This document shows, piece by piece, positions 25,671 through 33,512 of a stretch of 42,957 nucleotides of DNA. This stretch comes from Cyanobacteria bacterium UBA11153. GTDB lineage: Bacteria > Cyanobacteriota > Cyanobacteriia > Cyanobacteriales > Coleofasciculaceae. Numbering within the stretch: the stretch's first letter is position 1; the number at the start of each line of letters is the position of its first letter. The notes below the pieces were generated by a model that was not told the origin of the DNA, ran no database searches, and was given only the letters and a program-made list of their open reading frames with translations. The stretch is taken from assembly GCA_003511885.1 (NCBI GenBank), contig DOIX01000032.1, forward strand, positions 26,598 to 69,554. The letters run 5' to 3'. The translations under genes and the position numbers were made by a program.

Positions 25671-26816
25671 ATGAATCAAAGAGCCTCTGTAAAAATTCCC
25701 TTCGTTGATTTGAGTCAGCAACATCAACCCATTCAAGCCGAGTTAGACGAAGCTCTCCACTCGGCAGTCAAACGAGGAGATTTCGTACTGGGGAAAGCCC
25801 TGGCAGAGTTTGAGGAGGCATTTGCGGCTGCTTCTGGCGCAGGGTATGGGATAGGAGTAGCATGTGGAACAGATGCGATCGCGCTGGGATTACAAGCTTG
25901 TGGTATTGGTGAGGGTGATGAAGTGATTTTACCAGCCAATACCTTTATCGCTACCTTGATCGGTGTGAGGGAAGCTAGAGCTACTCCCATTTTAGTTGAT
26001 TGTGACATCGATACGGCTCTGATTGACCTCAATGCAGCCCAAAAAGCCATTACCCCCAAGACTAAAGCAATTATACCCGTTCACCTTTACGGTCAAATGG
26101 TCTCGCCTAGCCAATTGTTAAAGTTTGCTGAGGCTAACAATTTGGTAATTTTTGAAGATGCAGCCCAAGCTCATCTAGCCCAAAGAGAGGGCTATATCGC
26201 AGGCTCGGTGGGAAAAGCTGCTGCTTTTAGCTTCTATCCCAGTAAAAATTTGGGCTGCTGTGGTGATGGCGGGATGGTTTTGATGAAAGATGCTGAAATC
26301 GCCCAAAAATTGCGCTCTCTCCGGAATTACGGCGCGCCTCGCAAATATTTCCATGCCGATATTGGTAAAAATAGTCGTTTAGATACTTTACAAGCGGCTA
26401 TTCTCAAAGTAAAGCTGCCTCATTTATCAGGGTGGAATAGCTCCCGCAACTGGGCAGCTAGCGAGTATGATAAGTTACTAGCACCTCTAAAAGATCGGGG
26501 AATTTTCCCTATCCAAAATCAAAGCGGTATTGGTCATGTTTATCACCTTTATGTCATTCGAGTTACTGATGCCTCTCCTTTAGACAGACAGACTCTTCAG
26601 GATAAACTAGCAGCAGCGGGAATTGATACAGGCATTCACTATCCCATCCCCTGCCATCTCCAACCTGCTTACGCATACTTGGGATATCGAGTCGGTGATT
26701 TCCCCAATTCCGAAATTCTCTGTAATGAAATTGTATCTTTACCTATGTATCCGGGTTTGAGTGGCGAGCAAATTAATTTCGTTGTTGACTGTTTAAAGTC
26801 CTTAGTTGTTAGTTAA
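25671..26816 (+). CDS. DegT/DnrJ/EryC1/StrS family sugar aminotransferase
   Basis: Enzymes of this family use pyridoxal phosphate to transfer an amino group to a nucleotide-linked keto-sugar, often for surface polysaccharides. The 381-aa product has the full fold: PFVDLSQQHQPIQAELDEAL at the start, ACGTDAIALGLQACGIGEGD (about 65-83), the EDAAQAH region (about 162-168) and the PLP lysine at about Lys192 in FYPSKNLG. GIHYPIPCHLQPAY in the C-terminal half is typical. I prefer ATG 25671 to the TTG at 25665. It lies upstream of the exosortase/export genes and probably makes an amino sugar for them. The exact sugar cannot be told. Confidence 0.88.
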   Translation: MNQRASVKIPFVDLSQQHQPIQAELDEALHSAVKRGDFVLGKALAEFEEAFAAASGAGYGIGVACGTDAIALGLQACGIGEGDEVILPANTFIATLIGVREARATPILVDCDIDTALIDLNAAQKAITPKTKAIIPVHLYGQMVSPSQLLKFAEANNLVIFEDAAQAHLAQREGYIAGSVGKAAAFSFYPSKNLGCCGDGGMVLMKDAEIAQKLRSLRNYGAPRKYFHADIGKNSRLDTLQAAILKVKLPHLSGWNSSRNWAASEYDKLLAPLKDRGIFPIQNQSGIGHVYHLYVIRVTDASPLDRQTLQDKLAAAGIDTGIHYPIPCHLQPAYAYLGYRVGDFPNSEILCNEIVSLPMYPGLSGEQINFVVDCLKSLVVS

Positions 26817-27143
26817 TTATGAATTATGAGTTATTGGTTATTATGTCATTTCTGGAGTAAAAGTATTCTGATAAATCAGAATAAAAAAACAATAAGTCTA
26901 GATAAAATTAGAGTAAATGCCATTGCTCACAACCAAGAAATACAGTCAAAGTTGACAATAGAGAATAGAGAATGGGTAAGGAAGAATGAAGAATGGGAAA
27001 TAACCGCAAATAACTAATCAGCAACAGCTAACAACCAATATAGCAACCGCCAGGGCGGTTAAGACATTCTCAATTCCTCTTAGACAGCTTTCTTCCTGAG
27101 CCAAGAGCCAAGAGCCAATAGTCCCTCGCTATAACAAATAACC
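26817..27143. other. Spacer before the exosortase gene
   Basis: A 63-codon frame at 26826-27017 is low complexity (GAATGGGTAAGGAAGAATG-type repeats) and not called. The segment from 27039 holds the left inverted-repeat end described separately. There is no clear ribosome site before the exosortase ATG at 27144. Confidence 0.5.
27039..27066. repeat. Left terminal inverted repeat flanking the exosortase gene
   Basis: TATAGCAACCGCCAGGGCGG, continuing TTAAGA, lies here and is matched in inverted orientation at 28091-28118. The ends begin with TATAGCAA, suggesting TA target duplication as in IS630/Tc1-type elements. It also holds an internal palindrome (AACCGC/GCGGTT). Confidence 0.7.
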
Positions 27144-28001
27144 ATGGAAATAGGCAAAAAAATTCCCATCGCGATTGAGCGGTATATTTTAGATATTGCG
27201 ATCGTAGCAATCCTCGCAATTATCTACGCCCCCTTACTAATTCATTGGTATGATGGATGGCTCAACAAAAATATCAGTATTGAACATGAATACTTCAGTC
27301 ACGGCTTAATTGGACTACCCTTTGCCGCCTATATTATTTGGACGCAGCGGCAAGAATGGCGGGAACTACCAGACTCCGCCCATCCTTTAGGTATAGTATT
27401 CCTAATATTAGGAGGAATATCCTATCTATCCGGACAATCGGAATTAGTTCATTTATCCTTCCCGACAATCCTAGCTGGACTTTGCCTTTGGCTGAAGGGA
27501 ATACCCGGATTTAAACTCCAATTTGTGCCTTGGTTGCTCATATTTTTGGCAACACCCACAGCCGCCCCATATTTAATTGAGCCATTGGTATTACCTCTCC
27601 AAACCTTTATTGCTGGTACGGCAGGTTTTATCTTAATTCAGTTTAATTTGGATATTACAGTGATTGGCACTAACTTATTTGTTGGTGGCAGAATCGTTGA
27701 GGTAGCACCTCACTGTGCTGGATTAAAAATGTTATTTACCAGTCTCTATGTTAGCTTAATGCTACTTTACTGGAGTGGAGCATTACAATCCAAACGAAGT
27801 ACGATTTTGTTATTATCTGGTGCAGTAGCGATTAGCGTCAGTGCCAATATTTTGCGCAATACTTTACTGACCTTATTTCATGGTACAGGTCAAGATGCCG
27901 CTTTTGAGTGGTTGCACGAAAGTTGGGGCGGAGATCTTTATTCGGCCTGTATGCTTGGTACATTAGTCCTTTTGCTTAATGTAATTGAAGGGAAGAGGTA
28001 A
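27144..28001 (+). CDS. crtB: Cyanoexosortase B (transpeptidase-like processing protease)
   Basis: Exosortases are polytopic membrane cysteine proteases/transpeptidases that process C-terminally tagged (PEP-CTERM-type) exported proteins. They are usually encoded with exopolysaccharide genes. The 285-aa product has about eight membrane helices and the complete catalytic set: Cys191 in EVAPHCAGLK, Arg238 in ANILRNTLL and His258 in EWLHESWGG. The assignment to cyanoexosortase B, not A, rests on the overall sequence and on the downstream associated protein. It is followed 208 bp later by that partner. The gene is bracketed by the inverted repeats at 27039 and 28118. The symbol crtB here is the exosortase name, not phytoene synthase. 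Confidence 0.85.
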   Translation: MEIGKKIPIAIERYILDIAIVAILAIIYAPLLIHWYDGWLNKNISIEHEYFSHGLIGLPFAAYIIWTQRQEWRELPDSAHPLGIVFLILGGISYLSGQSELVHLSFPTILAGLCLWLKGIPGFKLQFVPWLLIFLATPTAAPYLIEPLVLPLQTFIAGTAGFILIQFNLDITVIGTNLFVGGRIVEVAPHCAGLKMLFTSLYVSLMLLYWSGALQSKRSTILLLSGAVAISVSANILRNTLLTLFHGTGQDAAFEWLHESWGGDLYSACMLGTLVLLLNVIEGKR

Positions 28002-28209
28002 GATATTGCAGTTGACAATTGACAATTATTTGATGGTAATTAAACAGTTGATAACGCAAAGTGACAATGCTCTCTTCATCAGGTTATTTCTATCTTAACC
28101 GATGTGGCGGTTGCTATAATTTGAAGTTTTGAGGTTTAATAAAAAAATCAACATTATGTTTCCCCTCTACACCATCAGCCCCTAGCCCCTCATCCCTAAC
28201 CTTGAGAAA
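28002..28209. other. Spacer after the exosortase gene with a repeat end
   Basis: It holds the right inverted-repeat end (28091-28118) and a TTGACAATTGACAATT repeat near 28013-28026. No gene is seen. Confidence 0.5.
28091..28118. repeat. Right terminal inverted repeat flanking the exosortase gene
   Basis: Its reverse complement reads TATAGCAACCGCCACATCGG then TTAAGA. It differs from the left end at 27039 only in the three bases of the hairpin loop region over the first 26 bases. Confidence 0.7.
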
Positions 28210-28953
28210 ATGAAATCCGCAATTACAATTAAATCAATCCGCATTCCAATTACGCGAGCAATCGCACTACTACTCTTATTAGTTTTAGTAGTATTTGGGG
28301 CAGTACCGGGTTACCTGAAAGGAAAATTCTCCTGGGCACAGTTGCCAAACATGGCTCACCTCAGTCAAATTAAAAAAGTCCTCACCACAGGGCTAGAAAT
28401 TCCAGGTTGGCAAATGAAAGACCAGAAAAAAGTGGAAATTGGCGGGAGGAAATGGTCATATCAGTTATTGGAGGGAAGCACCCGCAAGCCAGTTGTTTTG
28501 CTCCTCTTACCTCCGGGAGATAGTAAATCACAACCCCAAGTTGAATGGGTAGATATCGATAGTACTTTGCGATGGCAGACGGATTCCTATACTAAAATTA
28601 AGTTTAAGGTAGAACCATCCGATTTAAGCCTCCAGAAAAAGTCCGCACCGGAAATAACTAACCTCCCACAAGCTGAGGTTGAAGCCCGTTTCTTTCGGGC
28701 TTGGACTCAAGATCAAACAGTAGCAGTGGTGCAATGGTATGCTTGGTTAGAGGGAGGAGATCCTCATCATAGTAATTGGTTTTGGGCTGACCAAAGCGCT
28801 CAGTTGCAGCGACAGCGCGTTGCTTGGATGGCGGTTTGCCTCCAGATTCCCATGGAGCCTTTGGGGGATCTCAAAGCAGCTCAACCATTGGCAGAATCCT
28901 TAGCTAAAATGGTTCAAACAGCCTTAATGGTAGGTCCTTTTGTGGGAGCGTAG
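28210..28953 (+). CDS. Cyanoexosortase B system-associated protein
   Basis: This is a partner protein found next to cyanoexosortase B; it has no settled activity. The 247-aa product has one N-terminal membrane helix (about 15-33, ALLLLLVLVVFGAVPGYLKG). The rest is predicted outside the membrane, with a Trp-rich domain (YAWLEGGDPHHSNWFWADQS, about 176-195) and a C-terminal PLGDLKAAQPLAESLAKMVQ (about 218-237). It starts at ATG 28210 with a GAG just upstream. It lies between the exosortase and the export protein on the same strand. Membership of the family is recognised from sequence and context; the mechanism is unknown. Confidence 0.78.
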   Translation: MKSAITIKSIRIPITRAIALLLLLVLVVFGAVPGYLKGKFSWAQLPNMAHLSQIKKVLTTGLEIPGWQMKDQKKVEIGGRKWSYQLLEGSTRKPVVLLLLPPGDSKSQPQVEWVDIDSTLRWQTDSYTKIKFKVEPSDLSLQKKSAPEITNLPQAEVEARFFRAWTQDQTVAVVQWYAWLEGGDPHHSNWFWADQSAQLQRQRVAWMAVCLQIPMEPLGDLKAAQPLAESLAKMVQTALMVGPFVGA

Positions 28954-28958
28954 CGGGA

Positions 28959-30638
28959 ATGATGAGATTGAGTATTATTAATTGCTCGAAGATTAAAAAA
29001 TTACCAGCAAGGACAAGGGGTAAAGGAAAAAAGAATTTACCTCCCTCCTTTTTTAGCGATTGCTTTATCCTCTCACTTTTCGATCCTTTCCCTGTGACTA
29101 TGGCTCTGGTATTACTTCTACTTGAGGGGAATGTCTGGGCAGGTAAGGGTATGAGTCAGACTGTCACAGAATTACCAATTTTACCAGCCGATATTAAATC
29201 TAATCCTGAATCTAATCTTGAATTTTATCCTGAATTCAGTGCCAAGCTTCATCGTGAATCTAGCCATAATCTCCACGCCCAAATTCCCGTATTTCCTAGC
29301 ACAGAAGCTGTAAGTGGAGAAAGAGCAGTGGGAAGTGGAGAGTTTGAAACTCAATCTCAAACGAGTATTCCTGTTCCTGTAATTCCTCCTCCAGAAAATA
29401 CTTCTCAAATAAATATTCCCCTGCCGATAATTCCCGATCCAGAAAATACTCCACTACCAATACCAAACCAAAATCCTAACGCCCAAATCCCCACTTTTCC
29501 CCCTCCTCAACCTCCTAATCCTGGAGTACAACCGGGAAATGGACAATTTCCCACACCTAATTCTCCATTACCGCCTCAAGAAGATATTCTTAATCCTAAT
29601 TTCCCGCCCACAGATATTTATGACTTGCGCAACCCAATACCACCTCTAGGTTATCCCGAACAATCCCCTCAGCTTGTGCCATCAGAACAATTTAATCGCT
29701 ACTTCCTAGGTGTGGGCGACTCCATTGGGGTAAATGTGGAAAAATTTACCGATCTAAATTTTCAAGGTACGCTAGATTTACAGGGGAATATCATAGCGCC
29801 GCTGGTGGGAAAAGTGAAAGTTCTCGGACTTACTCCAGAAGCAGTTCAAGACTTACTTCAACAAAAATTTAGTCAATTTGTCAGAAATCCCAAAGTAACA
29901 GTGGTTTTAGCAGGTTTGCGTCCCGCAAATGTTACCATTGGTGGTGAAGTATTGCGTCCAGGATTTTATTCCCTAGGCCCAGGCTCGCCACTGACAGCAG
30001 CATTACAAGCCGCTGGCGGTACGACTAATCTGGCTGACTTGCGCAATATTGTTGTCCGTCGTCGCTCGCCAGTTGATAATACTGTGCTTCAGCAACAGGT
30101 AGATTTATTTACCCCTCTGCAAAATGCCACAGAATTACCGGATTTACGGTTGCGAGATGGGGATTCGGTAGTGGTGTTAAAATTAGAAACAGGGACATTG
30201 ACAGATTACGACCAAACCCTGGCATCTCGCTCTACCTTGGCACAGCCGACGATTACGTTGCGGGTGTTAAGCTATCCGAATGGACGAATTGCGAACCTAC
30301 AGCTACCCAATGGGAGTAATTTTCTGGATGCTTTAACTGCCCTAGCACCTAGCTTGGAGGAGGCTAATTTGCGAGAAATTGCAGTAATGCGTTTCGATCC
30401 AGAACAGGGTAAAATTGTGACTCAAGAGATTAATGGCAAAAGGGTTTTGTTGGGGGATTTGGCACAAAATATCCCTTTGCAGGATGAAGATGTGATTGTG
30501 GTAGGCCGCAGTTTGCTTGCTAAAGTCAGGTATGCCCTGGGATTTGTGACTAGACCATTCAGCGATTTTCTAGGCTTCCGGAACTTTTTTAATAATTTAG
30601 GAAATGTATTTAATAATAGCAATTCTAATAATAATTAG
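28959..30638 (+). CDS. Polysaccharide export outer-membrane protein (Wza-like, SLBB domain)
   Basis: This family forms the outer-membrane channel for capsular or released polysaccharide. The 559-aa frame has a probable signal peptide at MALVLLLLEGNVWA (about residues 47-60), so the true start may be ATG 29097 or thereabouts and not 28959. A Pro/Asn-rich linker follows (about 110-225; PIIPDPENTPLPIPNQNPN), then the Poly_export domain (about 240-335; GVGDSIGVNVEKFTDLNFQG) and SLBB-type repeats (VTIGGEVLRPGFYSLGPGSP and LNLRDG-like strands, about 335-410). It ends with an Asn-rich tail. It lies 5 bp after the exosortase-associated protein in the same operon. The long linker is unusual and low complexity. 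Confidence 0.85.
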   Translation: MMRLSIINCSKIKKLPARTRGKGKKNLPPSFFSDCFILSLFDPFPVTMALVLLLLEGNVWAGKGMSQTVTELPILPADIKSNPESNLEFYPEFSAKLHRESSHNLHAQIPVFPSTEAVSGERAVGSGEFETQSQTSIPVPVIPPPENTSQINIPLPIIPDPENTPLPIPNQNPNAQIPTFPPPQPPNPGVQPGNGQFPTPNSPLPPQEDILNPNFPPTDIYDLRNPIPPLGYPEQSPQLVPSEQFNRYFLGVGDSIGVNVEKFTDLNFQGTLDLQGNIIAPLVGKVKVLGLTPEAVQDLLQQKFSQFVRNPKVTVVLAGLRPANVTIGGEVLRPGFYSLGPGSPLTAALQAAGGTTNLADLRNIVVRRRSPVDNTVLQQQVDLFTPLQNATELPDLRLRDGDSVVVLKLETGTLTDYDQTLASRSTLAQPTITLRVLSYPNGRIANLQLPNGSNFLDALTALAPSLEEANLREIAVMRFDPEQGKIVTQEINGKRVLLGDLAQNIPLQDEDVIVVGRSLLAKVRYALGFVTRPFSDFLGFRNFFNNLGNVFNNSNSNNN

Positions 30639-30797
30639 AATGGGTATAGTTGGGAAATTTTAGTTGATAATTTTGATTTATGTTAGAGGATAAGGAGGAA
30701 ATAAGCTTTGAGTTTTACTGAAAAATATAGAAACAAAAAATAATAAATATTACCATCTATAACCACTAACCTAATTAACCTCTAACCATTTACGATC
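30639..30797. other. Short AT-rich spacer
   Basis: It is 159 bp of AT-rich sequence. No gene, terminator or clear ribosome site is visible. Confidence 0.4.
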
Positions 30798-33023
30798 ATG
30801 GCTCCACCTATAGTCAAACGTTTTTTAATCTCTCTCGATCGCAATAAGGGCATCGGAATTGGCGTTTTTAGTCTGATTACGGCAATATCTGGTGTAGTGG
30901 CGATGATACCACCAACAGAAACTCCTGTATCTTATCAAGCTCTAGGTTTATTGAGGATTACCACACCGCCAAGAGTCTTCTCTCAAACCGGACAACAAAT
31001 TCAGGAACAGGGGACTCAAATTACCGAGGAAATGCTCAAATCGGAGAACATAATTAGAGCAACAGCCTTAGCAGTAAGCGTACCACCACAAGAAATAATC
31101 AAAAATCTTAAAATTGGACTAAAAGGAGGTGAATCAGGAGAAAAAGGCAAATCATCAGGGCCACCTAATAGCGTTTTACTTGGGTACGTTGATAAAGAGG
31201 AAAAACGAGCCGAAAAAACAGTGGCAGTACTAATGGAAAAGATGATCGAGCAGAGTAAGCTAGTTAATAGCGAGCGATTGCAAGCTATCATTAAATCAAT
31301 TGAAGATCGCTCGACTATAGCGAAAGCAGAATTAAAACAAGCAGAAGAACAATTAGAAAGGATGGATCGAATTGGCGGTGCAGCATTTGCCATTAGTCAA
31401 GATCAATCATTACCACAACAAATTAATGGTGCCCAACAACAGCAACGCCAACTACAACAAACTCTAGAAGGGTTGGATACCCAAATGGCTAGTTTGCAAC
31501 AGAGATTGGGTTTGACAGCAGATGAAGCGTATACCTCATCAGCTTTAAGTGCAGATCCGATTATTGCCAGCCTGCGATCGCAAATTCAACAAAATGATAC
31601 TCAAATCGAAATCCTCAGAAGTCAGGGTTACCTAGACGCTCACCCCAACTTAGCAAATCTCATCGAACAGCAAAAAACATACTCCAAAATGCTCGAACAA
31701 CGGGCAGAAGAAGTCATTGGTGGCAATGGCTTAGGGGAGAGATTACCTTCCACTAGAGTCCGTCAAGATAGTAATCTCGATCCTACTCGAAAAGCAATGG
31801 CAGATCAATTAGTAGGCTTGCAAACTCAGCGAGAAACTCTCAAACAACAACTAGAATCTACCAAACGCACCGAACAAGAACTCTTAACTCAGTATCGAAA
31901 AATTCCGACTCAACGCCTAGAAAGATCCCGCTTAGAACAACAGTTAAAAATTAAACAAGATTTTTATAGCACATTACAGGCACAATTAATTGATGCCAAA
32001 GCAGCCGAAGCCGAACAAGTTAGCAATCTAGCAGTTGTCCAACCACCACAGGTAGAAAAATTAGGAGGAGAAGTCAAAGGAATCAATATGGGGATCGCGA
32101 TTGGAGGAGGTGTAGTAGTCGCATTTTTAGTAGCTAGTGGCTCCATTTTCCTACTAGCAATTCTGGATAGCACCCTCTACTCGCCCCAAGAAATACGTCA
32201 GGTACTTGCCCAACACGACGTACCAGTATTGGCAGAATTACCAATCGTTATCAGTCTGGATTCAGACTTTGGGCAAACCGGAATTATCCTCAAACAAAAT
32301 TCTCCTTACTTAGATTTATACGAACGTTTTCGCAGCAAGCTGCGTCGCGGCGAACATAAATCGCTGAAAGTGGTAGCAATCTCCAGTACGATAGAGGGTG
32401 AAGGAAAAACAGTTAGTGCTTATAATTTAGCGATCGCATCAGCACAAGCAGGAAAGCGGACATTACTGATTGAAGCAAATTTGCGATCGCCATCCCAAGC
32501 CAGATTCCTCAGAGTACCCATTGAACCCAATGCCAAAACTGAACCCCTCCGCTATTACGCTTCTGTTAATCGCTGCGTCAAATTAGCCTCAGAAATTGAA
32601 AATCTCTACCTTGTACCCAGCCCTGGCCCCCTACGACAAGCAGTTGCTGTCATCGAATCCAACGAATTACAACGCTTAATCGCAGATGCTCGCAGCCGCT
32701 TTGACTTCGTAGTTGTGGACACCCCTCCTCTCTCCCGTTGGGATGATGCTCGGTTACTTCAACCCTTCACCGATGGTATGATTTTGGTCGCCAGACCAGG
32801 TACTACTCAAAAGTCAATTTTAGATCAAGCTGCACAAGAATTATCGGAAGTAGAACCATCATTCCTTTTAGGTGCAATTATTAACGGCGCAGAGCAATCA
32901 ACGCCAATGGAAGATTTTGAAGATATTGATGATGATGAATATGAGGAAGAAGATACCTTTGATGATGATGAGTTAGAAGAGGAAGAGGTAGAAGAAATTC
33001 CGGCTCCAGCGATGAGGTTTTAG
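30798..33023 (+). CDS. Wzc/GumC-type polysaccharide chain-length protein with a divergent BY-kinase domain
   Basis: This family sits in the inner membrane with the Wza-like channel and controls polymer length and export; many members autophosphorylate on a C-terminal Tyr cluster. The 741-aa product has an N-terminal membrane helix (about 20-36), a long periplasmic coiled-coil region (about 140-410, rich in Gln/Glu), and a second helix (about 430-452, AIGGGVVVAFLVASGSIFLLA). A cytoplasmic ATPase domain follows. Its Walker A is present (EGEGKT, about 533-538). The usual second acidic motif LLIDAD is LLIEAN (about 560-565), and Walker B is FVVVDTPP (about 636-643). The tail (about 705-735) is Asp/Glu-rich with a single Tyr in place of a Tyr cluster. 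It may bind ATP but not act as a tyrosine kinase. Confidence 0.85.
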   Translation: MAPPIVKRFLISLDRNKGIGIGVFSLITAISGVVAMIPPTETPVSYQALGLLRITTPPRVFSQTGQQIQEQGTQITEEMLKSENIIRATALAVSVPPQEIIKNLKIGLKGGESGEKGKSSGPPNSVLLGYVDKEEKRAEKTVAVLMEKMIEQSKLVNSERLQAIIKSIEDRSTIAKAELKQAEEQLERMDRIGGAAFAISQDQSLPQQINGAQQQQRQLQQTLEGLDTQMASLQQRLGLTADEAYTSSALSADPIIASLRSQIQQNDTQIEILRSQGYLDAHPNLANLIEQQKTYSKMLEQRAEEVIGGNGLGERLPSTRVRQDSNLDPTRKAMADQLVGLQTQRETLKQQLESTKRTEQELLTQYRKIPTQRLERSRLEQQLKIKQDFYSTLQAQLIDAKAAEAEQVSNLAVVQPPQVEKLGGEVKGINMGIAIGGGVVVAFLVASGSIFLLAILDSTLYSPQEIRQVLAQHDVPVLAELPIVISLDSDFGQTGIILKQNSPYLDLYERFRSKLRRGEHKSLKVVAISSTIEGEGKTVSAYNLAIASAQAGKRTLLIEANLRSPSQARFLRVPIEPNAKTEPLRYYASVNRCVKLASEIENLYLVPSPGPLRQAVAVIESNELQRLIADARSRFDFVVVDTPPLSRWDDARLLQPFTDGMILVARPGTTQKSILDQAAQELSEVEPSFLLGAIINGAEQSTPMEDFEDIDDDEYEEEDTFDDDELEEEEVEEIPAPAMRF

Positions 33024-33272
33024 TCAATAAATCGCCCCAGGGAATTACTGACTAAAAAAAGGGAAAAATCACTATAGAATACCCGCATTTCGTCAACCAT
33101 TAACCGATATTGAGACTGGGTAATTGCTTTGAGATGCTTAATCCGACTTTGGCTCAGTTTTTCTGGTTAATATCTTAGTTGTATCTCAATTGCATCTAAA
33201 ATTTTAGCGCGCACGCTCGCTCTCAGTTATTTCAGAAGCAAGGTTGCGATCGCTACGCCTCTAATTGCTAAT
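33024..33272. other. Spacer after the polysaccharide operon
   Basis: It is 249 bp with no gene seen. GATTGAA-type AT runs and a CGCACGCTCGCTCT segment near 33212 are the only features, and a GCGATCGC HIP1 site lies near 33246. Confidence 0.4.
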
Positions 33273-33512
33273 TCACTGGACAAAGGTGGATAAAGCATAC
33301 ATATAACCATCCTTGCGGTGAATTGTTTTACAGTATTTGTGACGCACCGGGCTAACCTTGCCTTTTGCTGAAATCAGCTCAAAAACTCCACTTGCTCGTA
33401 CAATTAGTCTACCGACATGAATACCTGCAAATTTCCCTGTTGGCAACCAAGGATCGACTTCGGTTGATACAATAGCTAAATAGGTTAACGTGGGGGAGTC
33501 AACCGTGCGCAT
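33273..33512 (-). CDS. Possible small conserved cyanobacterial protein, divergent from ftn2
   Basis: This is an open frame of 79 codons on the opposite strand. Its central part, GRLIVRASGVFELISAKGKV, then PVRHKYCKTIHRKDGYMY, resembles the pattern of small cyanobacterial hypothetical proteins that share a YC-x-x-I-x-R-x-DGY ending, as I recall them. The ATG at 33512 overlaps the ftn2 start by 8 bp. A shorter TTG start inside the frame, giving about 57 aa, is also possible. There is no ribosome site I can call. Coding status is uncertain. Confidence 0.4.
   Translation of the reverse strand: MRTVDSPTLTYLAIVSTEVDPWLPTGKFAGIHVGRLIVRASGVFELISAKGKVSPVRHKYCKTIHRKDGYMYALSTFVQ

Noticed and set aside
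26826..27017. 63-codon frame before the exosortase gene
   Set aside because: It is encoded by low-complexity purine-rich repeats and has no protein-like pattern.
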